Source of the DNA: Zingiber officinale
Taxonomy: Eukaryota; Streptophyta; Magnoliopsida; Zingiberales; Zingiberaceae
Assembly (NCBI RefSeq): GCF_018446385.1
Contig: NC_056004.1
Span: 7,282,767-7,346,766 of the forward strand
Direction: 5' to 3'
DNA length: 64,000 bases
A model generated the notes under the pieces. The model was given only the letters and a program-made list of their open reading frames with translations, ran no database searches and was not told the DNA's origin. This document shows, one piece after another, positions 31,254 through 42,535 of this stretch. Made by a program: the position numbers and the translations under genes. The first letter of the stretch is position 1, and each line of letters starts with the position of its first letter.

Positions 31254-33527
31254 TTGTTCGATACTGGGGCAACTCATTCTTATATATCCAAGGCATTTTT
31301 CGAAAAGTTAGCGATACCTCCAGAGGTAGTCAGTAGTCAGTTCTTGACAACGTTACCTTCAGGAGAAATTATGGCATCCACGCACTGGCTCAGAGCAGTG
31401 CCAGTCATTATAGCAGGCAGAGAACTCTTTTGTGATCTGATAGTGCTAGATATGACTGACTATGATGTCATCTTGGGAATGGACTTCCTGATCAGATACG
31501 GTGCTTCTATAGAGTGTCGTAAATGGAAAGTCGTATTCCAACCTGAAGCAGAGGCACAGTTTGAGTTCATTGGAGAACCAAAGAGAAAGGCCAAGAAGTT
31601 TCTCTCAGCTCTAAAAGCACAGAAATTAATGGATACAGGATGTACGAAATTTTTAGCACACGTAGTCAATACCAGTCAGGACAAGGACCAACAGCTAGTA
31701 GAGGTCCGAGTCGTATGTGACTACCCAGCAGTCTTCCCTGAAGAGTTACCAGGACTAGCACCAGACAGGGAGATTGAATTTGAGATAGACCTCATTCCCG
31801 GTACCAATCCTATCTCCAAAGCACCTTACCGCATGGCTCCAGCAGAACTGAAGGAACTTCATGAGCAACTACAGGAGCTGCTTGACAAGGGCTTCATACG
31901 CCCTAGTCACTCACCATGGGGAGCGCCTGTATTGTTCATGAAGAAGAAGGACGGGAGTATGCGCCTGTGTATAGACTACCGGGCACTGAATCAAGTCACC
32001 TTCAAGAACAGGTATCCTCTTCCCAGAATAGATGACCTGTTCGATCAGCTAAAGGGAGCTGCAGTGTTCTCTAAGATAGACCTCAGATCAGGTTATCATC
32101 AGGTGAAGGTTAAAGAAGGGGATATACCTAAGACAGCGTTCAGGACTAGATACGGACACTATGAGTTCGTAGTCATGCCCTTTGGCATGACAAATGCTCC
32201 AGCTACTTTCATAGACCTCATGAACAGAGTATTCAGAGAATACTTAGATAGGTTCGTTATCGTATTCATCGATGACATCCTTATCTATTCAGGAACTCAG
32301 GAAGAACACGCAGAACACCTGAGAATAGTACTGCAGACCCTCCAGCAGAACCAGTTGTACGCCAAGTTCACAAAATGTGAATTTTGGTTGGATCAGGTGT
32401 CCTTCCTGGGACATATCATCTCAAAGGATGGTATCATGGTAGACCCCAGTAAGATAGAAGCTGTGAGTAATTGGAAAAGACCCAAGAACGCCAGTGAAAT
32501 CAGAATCTTTCTGGGATTAGCAGGTTATTACAGAAAATTCGTAGAGAACTTCGCCAGGATAGCCTCCCCACTGACAGCTCTTACCAGAAAGAACAGAAAA
32601 TTTCAGTGGACAGAGGACTGTGAGAACAGCTTTAGCGAGCTAAAGAGGAGATTGACCAGTGCACCTATTCTGACTCTACCAGGGAACATAGATAGCTTTG
32701 ATATATATAGTGATGCCTCTAAGTTGGGACTAGGAGCAGTGCTGATGCAAGATGACAAGGTAATCGCCTACGCCTCCAGACAACTCAAGGACTATGAGAG
32801 GAACTATCCCACTCATGACCTTGAGCTTGCAGCAGTTGTGTTCGCCCTCAAAATTTGGAGACATTACTTGTATGGAGCTCAGTGCAGAGTGTATACAGAT
32901 CATCAGAGTTTAAAGTACTTCTTCACTCAGAAGAACCTGAATATATGGCAGCGCAGATGGCTAGAGCTGGTCAAAGACTACGATATAGACATCCTCTACC
33001 ACCCAGGGAAAGCCAATAGGGTAGCAGACGCACTTAGCAGAAAGTACAGTACTACACTATTATCTTTAGCAGCAATGTCACCGCCCCTACAGAAAGAGAT
33101 CACAGATTTTGGTCTCGAACTCATAGTTGGACAGCTCTCTACTATCACATTAGAGTCTACCTTGCTTGGTGACATTCAGACAGCTCAGGAACAGGATCCT
33201 GAAATTCAGAAAATCAAGCAAGGGATAGCAGAATCAGAAAGTGGAGAATTTAGAGTGTCCGCTAGCGGGGTATTGTACTTTGGTGACAGATTATGTGTTC
33301 CAGATCAGGAGGAACTACGAAGAAAGATTTTAGATGAGGCTCACAAGACTCCCTATACGATGTATCCTGGCTCCACCAAGATGTACCAGGACTTGAAGAA
33401 ACGTTTTTGGTGGCTTGGGATGAAAAGAGACATTGCTCGATATGTCAGCACCTGTCTAACCTGTCAGAGGGTTAAGGCAGAACATCCGAGACCAGGAGGA
33501 GTTTTGCAGCCTATTCAGATCCCATAA
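31254..33527 (+). CDS. Protease-reverse transcriptase-RNase H-integrase N-terminus of D
   Basis: A 757-residue open stretch in the same frame as gag. Protease: [10 protein letters not shown] at its start. Reverse transcriptase: [49 protein letters not shown] with the first Asp, [13 protein letters not shown], and FIDDILIYS near residue 338. RNase [16 protein letters not shown] near residue 484, and [10 protein letters not shown]. The integrase zinc finger near residues 695-740 ([20 protein letters not shown] block, then [11 protein letters not shown]) has Tyr where the second His is expected. The frame has no ATG at its start because it is part of a gag-pol polyprotein; it ends at TAA 33525-33527. 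Confidence 0.93.
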   Translation: MFDTGATHSYISKAFFEKLAIPPEVVSSQFLTTLPSGEIMASTHWLRAVPVIIAGRELFCDLIVLDMTDYDVILGMDFLIRYGASIECRKWKVVFQPEAEAQFEFIGEPKRKAKKFLSALKAQKLMDTGCTKFLAHVVNTSQDKDQQLVEVRVVCDYPAVFPEELPGLAPDREIEFEIDLIPGTNPISKAPYRMAPAELKELHEQLQELLDKGFIRPSHSPWGAPVLFMKKKDGSMRLCIDYRALNQVTFKNRYPLPRIDDLFDQLKGAAVFSKIDLRSGYHQVKVKEGDIPKTAFRTRYGHYEFVVMPFGMTNAPATFIDLMNRVFREYLDRFVIVFIDDILIYSGTQEEHAEHLRIVLQTLQQNQLYAKFTKCEFWLDQVSFLGHIISKDGIMVDPSKIEAVSNWKRPKNASEIRIFLGLAGYYRKFVENFARIASPLTALTRKNRKFQWTEDCENSFSELKRRLTSAPILTLPGNIDSFDIYSDASKLGLGAVLMQDDKVIAYASRQLKDYERNYPTHDLELAAVVFALKIWRHYLYGAQCRVYTDHQSLKYFFTQKNLNIWQRRWLELVKDYDIDILYHPGKANRVADALSRKYSTTLLSLAAMSPPLQKEITDFGLELIVGQLSTITLESTLLGDIQTAQEQDPEIQKIKQGIAESESGEFRVSASGVLYFGDRLCVPDQEELRRKILDEAHKTPYTMYPGSTKMYQDLKKRFWWLGMKRDIARYVSTCLTCQRVKAEHPRPGGVLQPIQIP

Positions 33528-34592
33528 TGGAAGTGGGAAGACATTTCTATGGATTTCATAGTGGGATTACCCAGAACCACGAATGGTTTTGATACCATCT
33601 GGGTAATAGTCGACAGGTTGACTAAATCAGCCCACTTTTTAGCTATCAGGATATCCTACTCCATGGAACAGCTAGCTGAGTTATATCTCAAGGAGATCAT
33701 TAGAATACATGGAGTCCCACGGACCATTATATCCGATAGAGACAGTAGGTTCACCTCTCACTTCTGGGAGTGTGTACAGTCAGCTTTGGGCACGAAGTTA
33801 AAGTTCAGCACAGCCTTCCATCCTTAGACAGATGGTCAAACTGAGCGAGTAAATCAGGTACTCGAATACATGCTCCGAGCATGTGCCCTAGATTTCAAAG
33901 GAAGTTGGTGCAAATATCTGAGCTTAGCAGAATTTACATACAACAATAGCTATCAGGCCACTATCGGCATGGCACCTTACGAGGCTTTCTATGGGCGGAG
34001 GTGTAGATCTCCAATCTGTTGGTATGAGAGTGGTGAACAGAAAGAACTAAAACTTCAGATAGATCTAGTAGCAGATACCACAGCAGCTATACAGCAGATC
34101 CGCCAGAGGATAGAGACAGCTCAGAGCCGCCAGAAAAGCTATGCTGATACATGGCGCAGACCCTTAGAGTTCGCAGTTGGGGATTCAGTGTTCCTCAGAG
34201 TAGCTCCCATGAAGGGAGTAATGCATTTTGGGAAGAAGGGCAAACTAAGTCCCAGATATGTGGGACCATACCTTATCAGTAGAAGAGTCGGCAAGGTAGC
34301 ATATGAGCTAGAGCTACCCCAGGAAATGTCAGCTGTCCACAATGTATTTCATGTCTTTATGCTGAAGAAGCACATCCTAGATGCCACCCAAGTGATTGAG
34401 CCCCAGCTGGTACAAGTCCGCGAAGACCTCAGCTATGACAGTCGGCCTACTCAGATAGTAGATCGAGCAGTTAAGGAATTGCGGAATAAGGAGGTACCAT
34501 TAGTAAAAGTCATTTGGCAAAATCACACAGCAGAAGAGGTAACTTGGGAGACAGAAGCCAGTATGAGACAGAAGTACCCAGAGTTATTCTAA
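33528..34592 (+). pseudogene. Integrase core and chromodomain-like tail of D
   Basis: Same frame as upstream. [20 protein letters not shown] with the first catalytic Asp, [15 protein letters not shown] with the second, a TAG stop at 33825-33827 in the FHP/TDGQTERVNQ block, and the catalytic Glu directly after it. From 33870 an open stretch of 240 residues covers the rest of the core (YEAFYGRRCRSPICW), the GPY-type block LSPRYVGPYLISRRVGKVAY and the tail VIWQNHTAEEVTWETEASMR then QKYPELF, which resembles a degenerate chromodomain. It ends at the natural stop 34590-34592. Confidence 0.9.
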
Positions 34593-34610
34593 GTTCGAGG
34601 ATGAACTTTT

Positions 34611-34627
34611 TATAAGGTATGGGGGAT
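34611..34627 (+). other. Polypurine tract of D
   Basis: TATAAGGTATGGGGGAT directly before the 3' LTR. The LARD has a matching tract, so the same priming machinery could serve both. Confidence 0.85.
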
Positions 34628-36190
34628 TGTAACGTCCGAAAATTCTCAAAATAATTATTAGAAATATCCTAGTATTTTTCTGGAATTTTAGGATATTTTT
34701 ATGGAATGTTTAGATTAGCGGAAGTAGCAAAAATAAATAGAGAACGAAAATAGCCTACGCAGGAATTGAACCCGAGACCTATTGGATCCTACGACTTATA
34801 GCGGACTCTAGTAACCAAGTGAACCCAGCAGGGCCGTGCTGAAAGAAAAGGGAGGCAATTAAATTTATATTAGAGTTGGGCGAAATTACCCACGTAATAT
34901 AAATAGGGAATTAATAAGTGGAGAGTTATTTTTAACGCATAGCAAGTACAGTTGTCGGGCCCAAACAGTAGCTTGATTATTATTTTAATCTACTTATGAA
35001 TATAGTTTTCAAACATCACAAAATAGTTATGTGAACTCAGTATAGTTTTAGCATTAGATTAGAATTAGCTTAGCTCAGCTCTTGTATCATTATAGCTTTC
35101 TGTTGATACAACATGACAGTTTATAATTAGCTTTAATGCCATGATCAATTTTGCTTTCTATGTGTTATATGCCATGCCATGTTAGCATATTCAGTATGTA
35201 TTTCAAATAGCATGTTTTAAAAACATAAATTGCATCGTATGCATGTTTTGTGAGGTAGATGGTTTCTTACTAAGAGAAAGCATACAGATACTTTTTCCTT
35301 ATAATGCAGATAAAGGTAAAGGAAAGATGGACTAGCGGAGGCTGAAGGTCAATGCAACGATGAGGATGTGTGTGGGTGGAACCTGGAATAAAGATCTTAG
35401 GGATCTAGCAAGTTTTGTTTTGAACATTAGAACTTTTTAACATTTTGTTATTCTGCACCTTAGTATGTTAAATGCCATGAACTAGTAAAATTATGCACTC
35501 TACCATGCTTAGAACATTAGTTATGTGATGCTAGATTGTCTCCTAGTCATTTAGAACTTGTATGTGTGATTGAGGCACGAAACAGTGCTGAAATCAGACT
35601 GCTGGTACGAAATCAGGAACCCCAATCGATCGGCCGATCGATTGGAGGCTTTTCAATCGATTAGCCAATCGATTGAGAAGTTCGTACAGCGAACAGTACG
35701 CTCCTGGATCGATCAGCCGATCGATCCGGATGCCCTCTGTCGCGAATAGAAAGCCCTGGAATCGATCACTGGATCGAATGGCCAGTCTGGATCGATCAGC
35801 CAATCGATCCAGAATATTGCCCCAAGCACAGTAGCGTGCTGAATCGATCACTGGATCGATCAAACCTAAATTCCGTTTACAATAGCCACCTGGATCGATC
35901 AATGGATCGATCAAGCCATTCCAATCGATCTGTGGATCGATTGGGAGGCCTGATAGCAGCTACAAACCCCTTAGTTCAGTTGCTTGACCACAGGGAATGT
36001 AATATATGACATGAATAGTTTAGATTACGCCCCTTAGCCCATATAGAATCAAGAAATGATAATAGTTTAGCAAAATTTTAATTAGTACAGCTTCCGCATC
36101 TAGACTTAGTGATGGTCAGGGATATAGCCTAGCACAGCATAATGTAACGATCGTCCTTACAACTTAGTTAGTAGAAGGCGGGTCGTTACA
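34628..36190 (+). mobile_element. 3' LTR of D
   Basis: 1563 bp, the same length as the 5' LTR, with scattered substitutions, for example in the first 12 bases. Carries the same tRNA-like module, acceptor-like site and palindrome array. Confidence 0.93.
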
Positions 36191-36195
36191 CCTCT

Positions 36196-36574
36196 TGTTG
36201 TGTCAAAAGACACTTTATTGACGGTAGGTCAATTGTATAAATGTTATTATTCCTAAGTCCTTCAAGTCTAATTTCGGGGTTGTTGATGTTTTTAATTAAG
36301 CACCCAGAATTATCAAAGGTAACTAGGTATCCACTATCACATAATTGGCTAATGCTTAATAGATTAAAATTAAAATTTTCAACTAGTAGAACTTTTTAAA
36401 TGACAAAATTGGAGTTAAGTTCGATATTAGCTCTTCCGATTACCGTAAGTTTACGGTTGTTGCTGAATGCAACTGACCCTAGGTTCTTCAGTTTGAGCTT
36501 AGTAACTCTAGTCATATGTCTGAAGCATCCACTATCTATCATCCATTGGTCTAATTCCTACACATAAGGTATTG
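36196..36574 (-). pseudogene. Protease/pre-integrase part of element A
   Basis: On the minus strand this encodes the start of pol: a protease block reading IDSGCFRHMTRV near 36535, then a region like the C protease at 44880-45250 (valine-rich block near 36360-36410, then the LWHRRLG zinc region across the D insertion). A short deletion and frame changes near 36390 break it. Upstream at about 36558-36566 is TTATGTGTAG/GAATT, the same acceptor-like junction as in C at 44877. Confidence 0.75.
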
Positions 36575-38033
36575 ATTCAGTTTCATGGATCAATAGATAG
36601 TTTGATTGAATTTAGATTTAATTTAATTTTTAAAAAAAATTTTTAAGTTTAAATAAATTAATTTTTTAAGTTAATTAAGTTTTGAAAAATAATTTTAAGT
36701 TGATTAAGTTCGAAAAATAATTTTAGGTTAATTAATTTTGAAAAATAATTTAAGTTAATTCATTTTAAAAGTAATTTAAGTTAATTAATTTGAAAATTAA
36801 TTTTAAGTTAATTATTTTTAAAAATAATTTAAGTTAATTAAGTTTTGAAAAATAATTTTAAGTTGATTAAGTTTGAAAAATAATTTTAGGTTAATTAATT
36901 TTTGAAAAATAATTTAAGTTAATTAAGTTTGAAAAATAATTTTAGGTTAATTAATTTTGAAAAATAATTTAAGTTAATTAAGTTTGAAAAATAATTTAAG
37001 TTGATTAAGTTTGAAAAATAATTTTAGGTTAATTAATTTTGAAAAATAATTTAAGTTAATTAATTTGAAAAGTAATTTAAGTTAATTAATTAGAAAAATA
37101 ATTTAAGTTAATTTTAATTACGAATTTTATTTAGAATTAATTTTAATTACGAATTTTATTTTGAATTAATTTAATTATGAACTTAATTTTGAGTTAATTT
37201 TAATTATGAATTTAATTTTGAAATGAATTAATTTTTATTCCTTAGTCATCTCACCTTATCTAAATTTTCAATCAGGGAATCGTATAATTGTTGTGAGATG
37301 AATTATGGTTCAATTTAAGGGTTTAGTTTAACTTTGTGTTAGATTCAGGTTTAGCTTTGGGTTCAACAAGTAGACATTTATTTGGATAAACTTCTTGGCT
37401 ATGGTGAGTCGCAAGGATATCATTAAAGTAACCATGCCTTCGAGGTTTTCCAAATAGTCCTACCCATTGAACTTAGTACAAAACCTTGGTCTAACTGGTT
37501 AGGATCCATAAAGGGTAGCTTCGGTCAGTTCCACTTAGCCAAATGCACCAGGTCGAAGCCATATCTTCCTAGACATGCGATGACTAAGTTTCCCCAACAT
37601 ATTATCATCCAATACTTCACCAGTTCCGTGGGTCAAGTTAAACCTAGCCCATTTTAATCTAACCTTAATTACCCGTCCGGGTAGTCTACTCTTGTTTACC
37701 CTTATCGGGTGGATTAATTTCGGAGGTGCCAGCTATTCTGGAGCCTTCCTTTGGATTTTGATTTAGTTTGAATTTAGTTTGATTTTATTTGAGTTTAATT
37801 TTAATTTAATTTAATTTGGACTTGAATTTAATTTAATTGAATTTATTTTTAAATCAATTTGAATCTAGTTTTATTTTTATTATTTTCCTTCTAACTCCCC
37901 CTGGATCATAGCCTCGATATGGTTTATCGAGCTAATGTATTTGATCCTTAAGGACCCAATATTGTCCAAGTCCAACTTGATTGACCAGGTTGGACTTGGG
38001 GACCCATGCTTGGACCATTTTTCTATTTGTTCT
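36575..38033 (-). repeat. AT-rich minisatellite spacer between gag and pol of A
   Basis: Non-coding. From about 36600 to 37235 it consists of 25-30 bp units built on TTTGAAAAATAATTT and AAGTTAATTAA. From 37240 to 37900 it is unique and colinear with C 42600-43100 (blocks around GAGTAGACTACC and CTAGGAAGATATGGCTTC in C sense). No gene seen. Confidence 0.88.
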
Positions 38034-39292
38034 TTATATAAGTGATAAATATGATTTATATTTCTTTTTCAATTTGAATCCTAGTCCAGTTCTATTGTAG
38101 ATTGCCCTTTGTGTTCCAAGAAGTAGGTCAAGGTTCTTGGAACCTAAAGAGAATTGTTTTAATGTTTTTTCCAGATCCTTGACCTGAGTTTTCAGGCTGG
38201 AATTCTCTTTCTCAAGTTTTTGGACTTGAGTTGAGTTTCCAGTTTGAAATGGTTTAGTCAAAGATTCGGAGTTAGTCATTTCTTTAAGGACAGCTACTTC
38301 CTTTAGAAGTGACTTAATTCTTAGATTAGACTTAGCTAATTTTCGTTACAAGTAATTAACTAGATTGTTTAGTCGAGGGATACTTACAGAGGGGTCAGGC
38401 CCTTCGGAAATGGATACGGATCCGTGGCTTCACTCGGACTCGGTTTCTGACTCGCTCTCTCTCTCGAACAGTTCAATCTGGTCCCGGGCCATCAGGGCAA
38501 ATACACTTGTCTGATCGAGTTCATCGTCGGTGTCTTCTTCTAAGGATTCTTCCCAAGTTGCTTTGAGTACCTTCCTTTTCCTCTGCTTCTTTGCATCCTT
38601 TTGGTTTGGGCAGTTGGCCTTGATGTGCCCATTCTGGTTGCATCCGTAGCAGATCACCTCAAATTTGACCTTTGAGCTCGGTTGACCCTCCTTGGATTGG
38701 ACTGCCTTCTTTAGGTCTTTCTTGTTGAAGCCCTTCTTCTTCTTGAAGAGCTTCTTTACCAAGTTCACGAGTTCAGTTGTTAGTTCGTCATCTTCATCGT
38801 CTGAGTCTGGTTCTGGTTCCGACTCTGGCTCGGTTCTTCATCGTGATCTTGGTTCGCGTGTTCTACTGGTACCTGCAAGCAAAGCTACACCTTTCTCGGG
38901 TGGCTGTGTATTAGACTGCTCATGAAGTTCAAATTCACAAAATAATTCATCTAATCTAATGGAAGACAAATCCTTGGAGACTTTGTAGGCATCTACCATT
39001 GATGCCCACAATGTGCTCCTCGAAAAAGCATTAAGGTCGTACCTTATGATGTCCCTATTCTCGACCTTTTGCCCGATCTCATGGAGGGAGTTTAGGATGT
39101 CTTGTATTCGAGCGTGTAATTGACTGGCCGTTTCGTCTTCCTGCATTTTTAGATTATACAATTTATTAAACAATAGATCACGCTTACTTACTTTAGTTTC
39201 GGAGGAGCCGTCATGTAGTTCAATTAATTTCTCCCACAGCTCCTTTACCATTGAGAATGGACCAACTCTGTTGAGCTCCTCCTTGGTCAGTC
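38034..39292 (-). pseudogene. Gag of element A, main part
   Basis: Fragments on the minus strand. At 39251-38838: KELWEKLIELHDGSSETKVS, the Gag domain of SIRE-type copia. At 38768-38430: KKAVQSKEGQPSSKVKFEV with an intact zinc knuckle CYGCNQNGHIKANC and an acidic Ser/Glu stretch. At 38279-38034: a coiled-coil segment (LEKENSSLKTQVKDLEKTLK). Frames change between them. Element C interrupts it at 39292 and the N-terminus lies at 50506-50217. Confidence 0.85.
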
Positions 39293-40646
39293 TGTTGGTG
39301 CAGAAAGAATCCGATGATCAAACCATTGTTTTGATAATGGCAAAGGAATTCAGAGTTAAGCTTATTTGTGATCTAACAGTTTGATTGAGTGTTTCAGAGA
39401 AAGACTTAGCTACGGTTAGGCAGGTTGAAAACCCTAGGGGGTGGTAACCCTAGGTCATAGGGGGCGGTAACCCTATGCGGAAAGTCTTGGCGGGTCGAGT
39501 GCTTCAGGAAAAAATCCTAGGGGGTGGTAACCCTAGGTGGAAAGTCCTGGTGTCGCGAACCAGGTGAAAGACTGGACTAGCCGAGAAGCGGAAGTCCAGC
39601 AGAAAGTCTGGAAACTTCAAACGCTGAGCAAAAGTCCAGTCGATCTGGAGGATCGCACTGGCATCAGGTAAATCTCCTGAGTGGAGTAGGTGAGGACGCG
39701 TTCCCCGCTGAGGGAACAGTAGGCGTCGGGTCGACCTAGGGTTTCCGGTCAGAAACCCGAAGTCAGACCCGGACAGTCCGAAGGCTGTCAGTTTATTTGT
39801 TTATATATTATCTATTGTGTTCTAACTCTGTTTTGCAGGAGACTAATATTTTTGTCCAGAGTTAGAAGTGACCGGGATCGTTCAACCGAACCTTGGGATC
39901 GATGGACCGAACCCACAAACCAGAGATCAGATCTCCAGAGGTTGGACCAGGCTCGACCATGGGATCGGTCGACTGAACCTTAAAATCGGTCGACCAAACC
40001 TGGGTTGGGTGTCGACTGGATCAGGCTAAGTCAGAGCTTATCGGTCGACCGAACCTGTTTATCGGTCGACCGAACCTCGGATGGAGTTTGACCAGAACAA
40101 AGCGGAGCGAGGGGATCGGGCGGATCAGATAGGAAGAGATCGCCTGATCGGTCGACCGAAAAGGGGATCGATTGACCGATCCACCTCGGGTCAAACTTGA
40201 TCCCGAAGCTTGGGGATCTGGATCAAACTTTGCAGAGCTATAAAAGGAGGCCTCGAGGTGCAGCTCAGTACAATAATTCGAACAGAAGAACGTGTGATCT
40301 TGTACGCTGCTCCGAAAACTTCAACTAGACTCTGCTACTCCGACAATCGACAACCATTTCATTCATCTTTGTATTTGTCGGTATAATCTTTTAAAGTTTA
40401 ATACTTGTACTTATTCACTTGTAAAAGATTTGTGATATTATAGTTGTTGCCCAACGTAAACGCTCAACGAGCGTGGGCCTTGGAGTAGGAGTCGTCACAG
40501 GCTCCGAACCAAGTAAACGACTGTGTCCTCTATGTTTGTTATTTCCTTTCTTTTCTGCTGCCTTACTTTTTTGAACGATTTCCGAAAACGACAGAGTGAA
40601 AGCCACGAGCGCTATTCACCCCCCCTCTAGCGCTTTCGATTTAACA
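39293..40646 (+). mobile_element. 5' LTR of C
   Basis: TGTTGGTGCAG to TTTAACA, 1354 bp. TATAAAAGG at 40239-40247. Upstream, about 39880-40190, lies an array of GGTCGACCGA motifs. The distal end (GCTATTCACCCCCCCTCTAGC) matches LTRs A and B. Confidence 0.92.
39880..40190 (+). repeat. Array of GGTCGACC palindromic motifs in the C 5' LTR
   Basis: Repeated ATCGGTCGACCGAACCT variants upstream of the TATA box, also in the other LTR (about 49490-49815) with different copy number. Frames with GSVDRTL-type repeats there are by-products. Confidence 0.85.
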
Positions 40647-40648
40647 AT

Positions 40649-40660
40649 TGGTATCAGAGC
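40649..40660 (+). other. Primer binding site of C
   Basis: TGGTATCAGAGC, two bases after the LTR; tRNA-Met primer. Confidence 0.93.
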
Positions 40661-40902
40661 GGGGTCGTTTTGAATTGGTGCAACCACCATTCAAAGCAAT
40701 TTTACGTGGTCTTTTTTAATCTTTTCGGAGTCAATTAGAATTAGCTTTGTAGCTACATTCTAATTCTTTTTACGAATCAGTTTTACTCGAATCAGGTGCA
40801 ACACCAATCGAGTTCGTAATATTTTTTTTCTCCCGCACTACTAATCCAAGACTTATTCTTGGAATAGATTTTCTTTGTTTTTTTCTTTCACTCAAGGTTT
40901 CA

Positions 40903-42535
40903 ATGGCCCAACAAGAGGGTTATAGCACCGTTCGTCCCCTACTTTTCACTGAAGAGGATTTCGGATACTGGAAGGGACGGATGGAGAATTTTCTTAAAAT
41001 CCAATTCGAAACTTGGATGGTGGCAAACCAACACCCTGCAAAAAATGGGAACCTACCCTAATCAAGAAGGTGGAAGCCAATGCAAGAGCTACCTGCACCC
41101 TCCAATGTGGACTGACCAAGGAAGAACTCAATAGAGTTGGTCCATTCTCAACTGCAAAGGAGTTATGGGAGAAATTAATTGAACTGCACGAGGCCTCCTC
41201 TGAAACCAAAGTAAGTAAGCGTGATCTACTATTTAATAAACTGTATAATCTAAAAATGCAGGAAGACGAGACGACCAGTCAACTTCATGCTCGTATTCAA
41301 GACATCCTAAACTCCCTCCACGCAATCGGACAAAAGGTCGAGAACAGGGAGTCATAAGGTACACATTTAATGCTTTTCTGAGGAGCACATTGTGGGCATC
41401 AATGGTAGATGCCTACAAAGTCTCCAAGGATTTATCTTCCATTAGATTAGACGAGTTATTTTCTGAATTTGAACTTCATGAGCAGACTAATACACAGCCA
41501 CCCGAGAAAGGTGTAGCTTTGCTTGCAGGTACCAGTAGAACACGCGAACAAAAATCACGACGAATAACTGAACCGGAGTCAGAACCAGAACCAGACTCAG
41601 ACGATGAAGACGACGAACTAACAACTGAACTGATCAATCTTGTAAAGAAATTATACAAGAAGAAGAAGGGGTTAAACAAGAAGGACCTCAAGAAGGCAGT
41701 TCAGTCCAAGGAAGTTCAATAAAAAGTAAAGTTCGAGGTAACATGCTACGGATTCAATCAGAAGGGGCACATCATGGCGAACTGCCCAAATCAGAAAGAT
41801 CCGAAGAAATCAAGGAAGAAAAAGGCCCTAAAGGCGACACGGGATGAATCTTCAGAAGAGGATTCAGACGACGAGCTCGAACAGACGAGTCTTCTTGCAC
41901 TGATGGCCCGGGAACAGATCGAACTGTCTGAGAGCGACAGCGAGTCGGAAGTAGATTCGGAAAGAAGCCACGGATCCGTATCCATTTCCGAAGGGCCCGA
42001 TCCTTCTGTAAGTATCCCTCGACTAAACAATCTAGTCAATTATCTGTTACGAAAATTAGCTAAGTCTAATCTTAGAATTAAGTCACTTCTAAAGGAAGTA
42101 GATGCCCTTAAAGAAGTGACTAACTCTGAACCTTTGACTGAACCAGTTCAGACTGGAAACTCAACTCAAGTCCTAAAACTTGAGGAAGAGAATTCCAGCC
42201 TGAAAACTCAGATCAAGGATCTGGAGAAAACATTAGAACGATTCTCTTTGGGTTCCAAGAACCTTGACTTAATTCTTGGAACACAAAGGGCAATCTACAA
42301 TAGGACTGGACTAGGATTCAAATTAAAAAGGAAATATAAATCATATTTATCACTTATACAAAAAACTAATAGAAAAATGGTCCAAGCATGGGTCCCCAAG
42401 TCCAACCTGGTCAATCAAGTTAGACTTGGACAATATTGGGTTCCCAAGGATCAAATACACTACCTCAATAGACCATATCGAGACTATGATCCAGGGGGAG
42501 CTATAAAAAAAAGAATAAAAGTAAAATTAAATTAA
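40903..42535 (+). pseudogene. Gag of element C
   Basis: ATG at 40903 with MAQQEGYSTVRPLLFTEEDF. A frameshift near 41020 leads into 41013-41357 (KELWEKLIELHEASSETKVS), another near 41350 into 41390-41722 (WASMVDAYKVSKDLSSIRLD, a Glu/Asp-rich stretch, KKKKGLNKKDLKKAVQSK), then a stop at 41720 before the zinc knuckle, which reads CYGFNQKGHIMANC: the second Cys is Phe, so zinc binding would be lost. From 41774 an acidic segment and a coiled coil (LEEENSSLKTQIKDLEKTLE) lead to the Gag end WVPKSNLVNQ and PYRDYDPGG. Confidence 0.88.

Larger units (their letters stand above)
28186..36190 (+). mobile_element. Ty3/gypsy chromovirus D (Tekay/Del-like), full length
   Basis: LTRs at 28186-29748 and 34628-36190, both 1563 bp, enclose one gag-pol frame. 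TSD CCTCT at 28181-28185 and 36191-36195. Target is the pol gene of element A, in opposite orientation. The C-terminal tail of the integrase resembles a chromodomain, supporting the chromovirus placement. The frame has six stop codons and no frameshift. Removing D restores continuous A sequence. Confidence 0.95.

Noticed and set aside
41476..42039. Minus-strand Ser-rich frames over C gag
   Set aside because: Antisense shadows of the acidic Gag segment, also seen opposite A gag.
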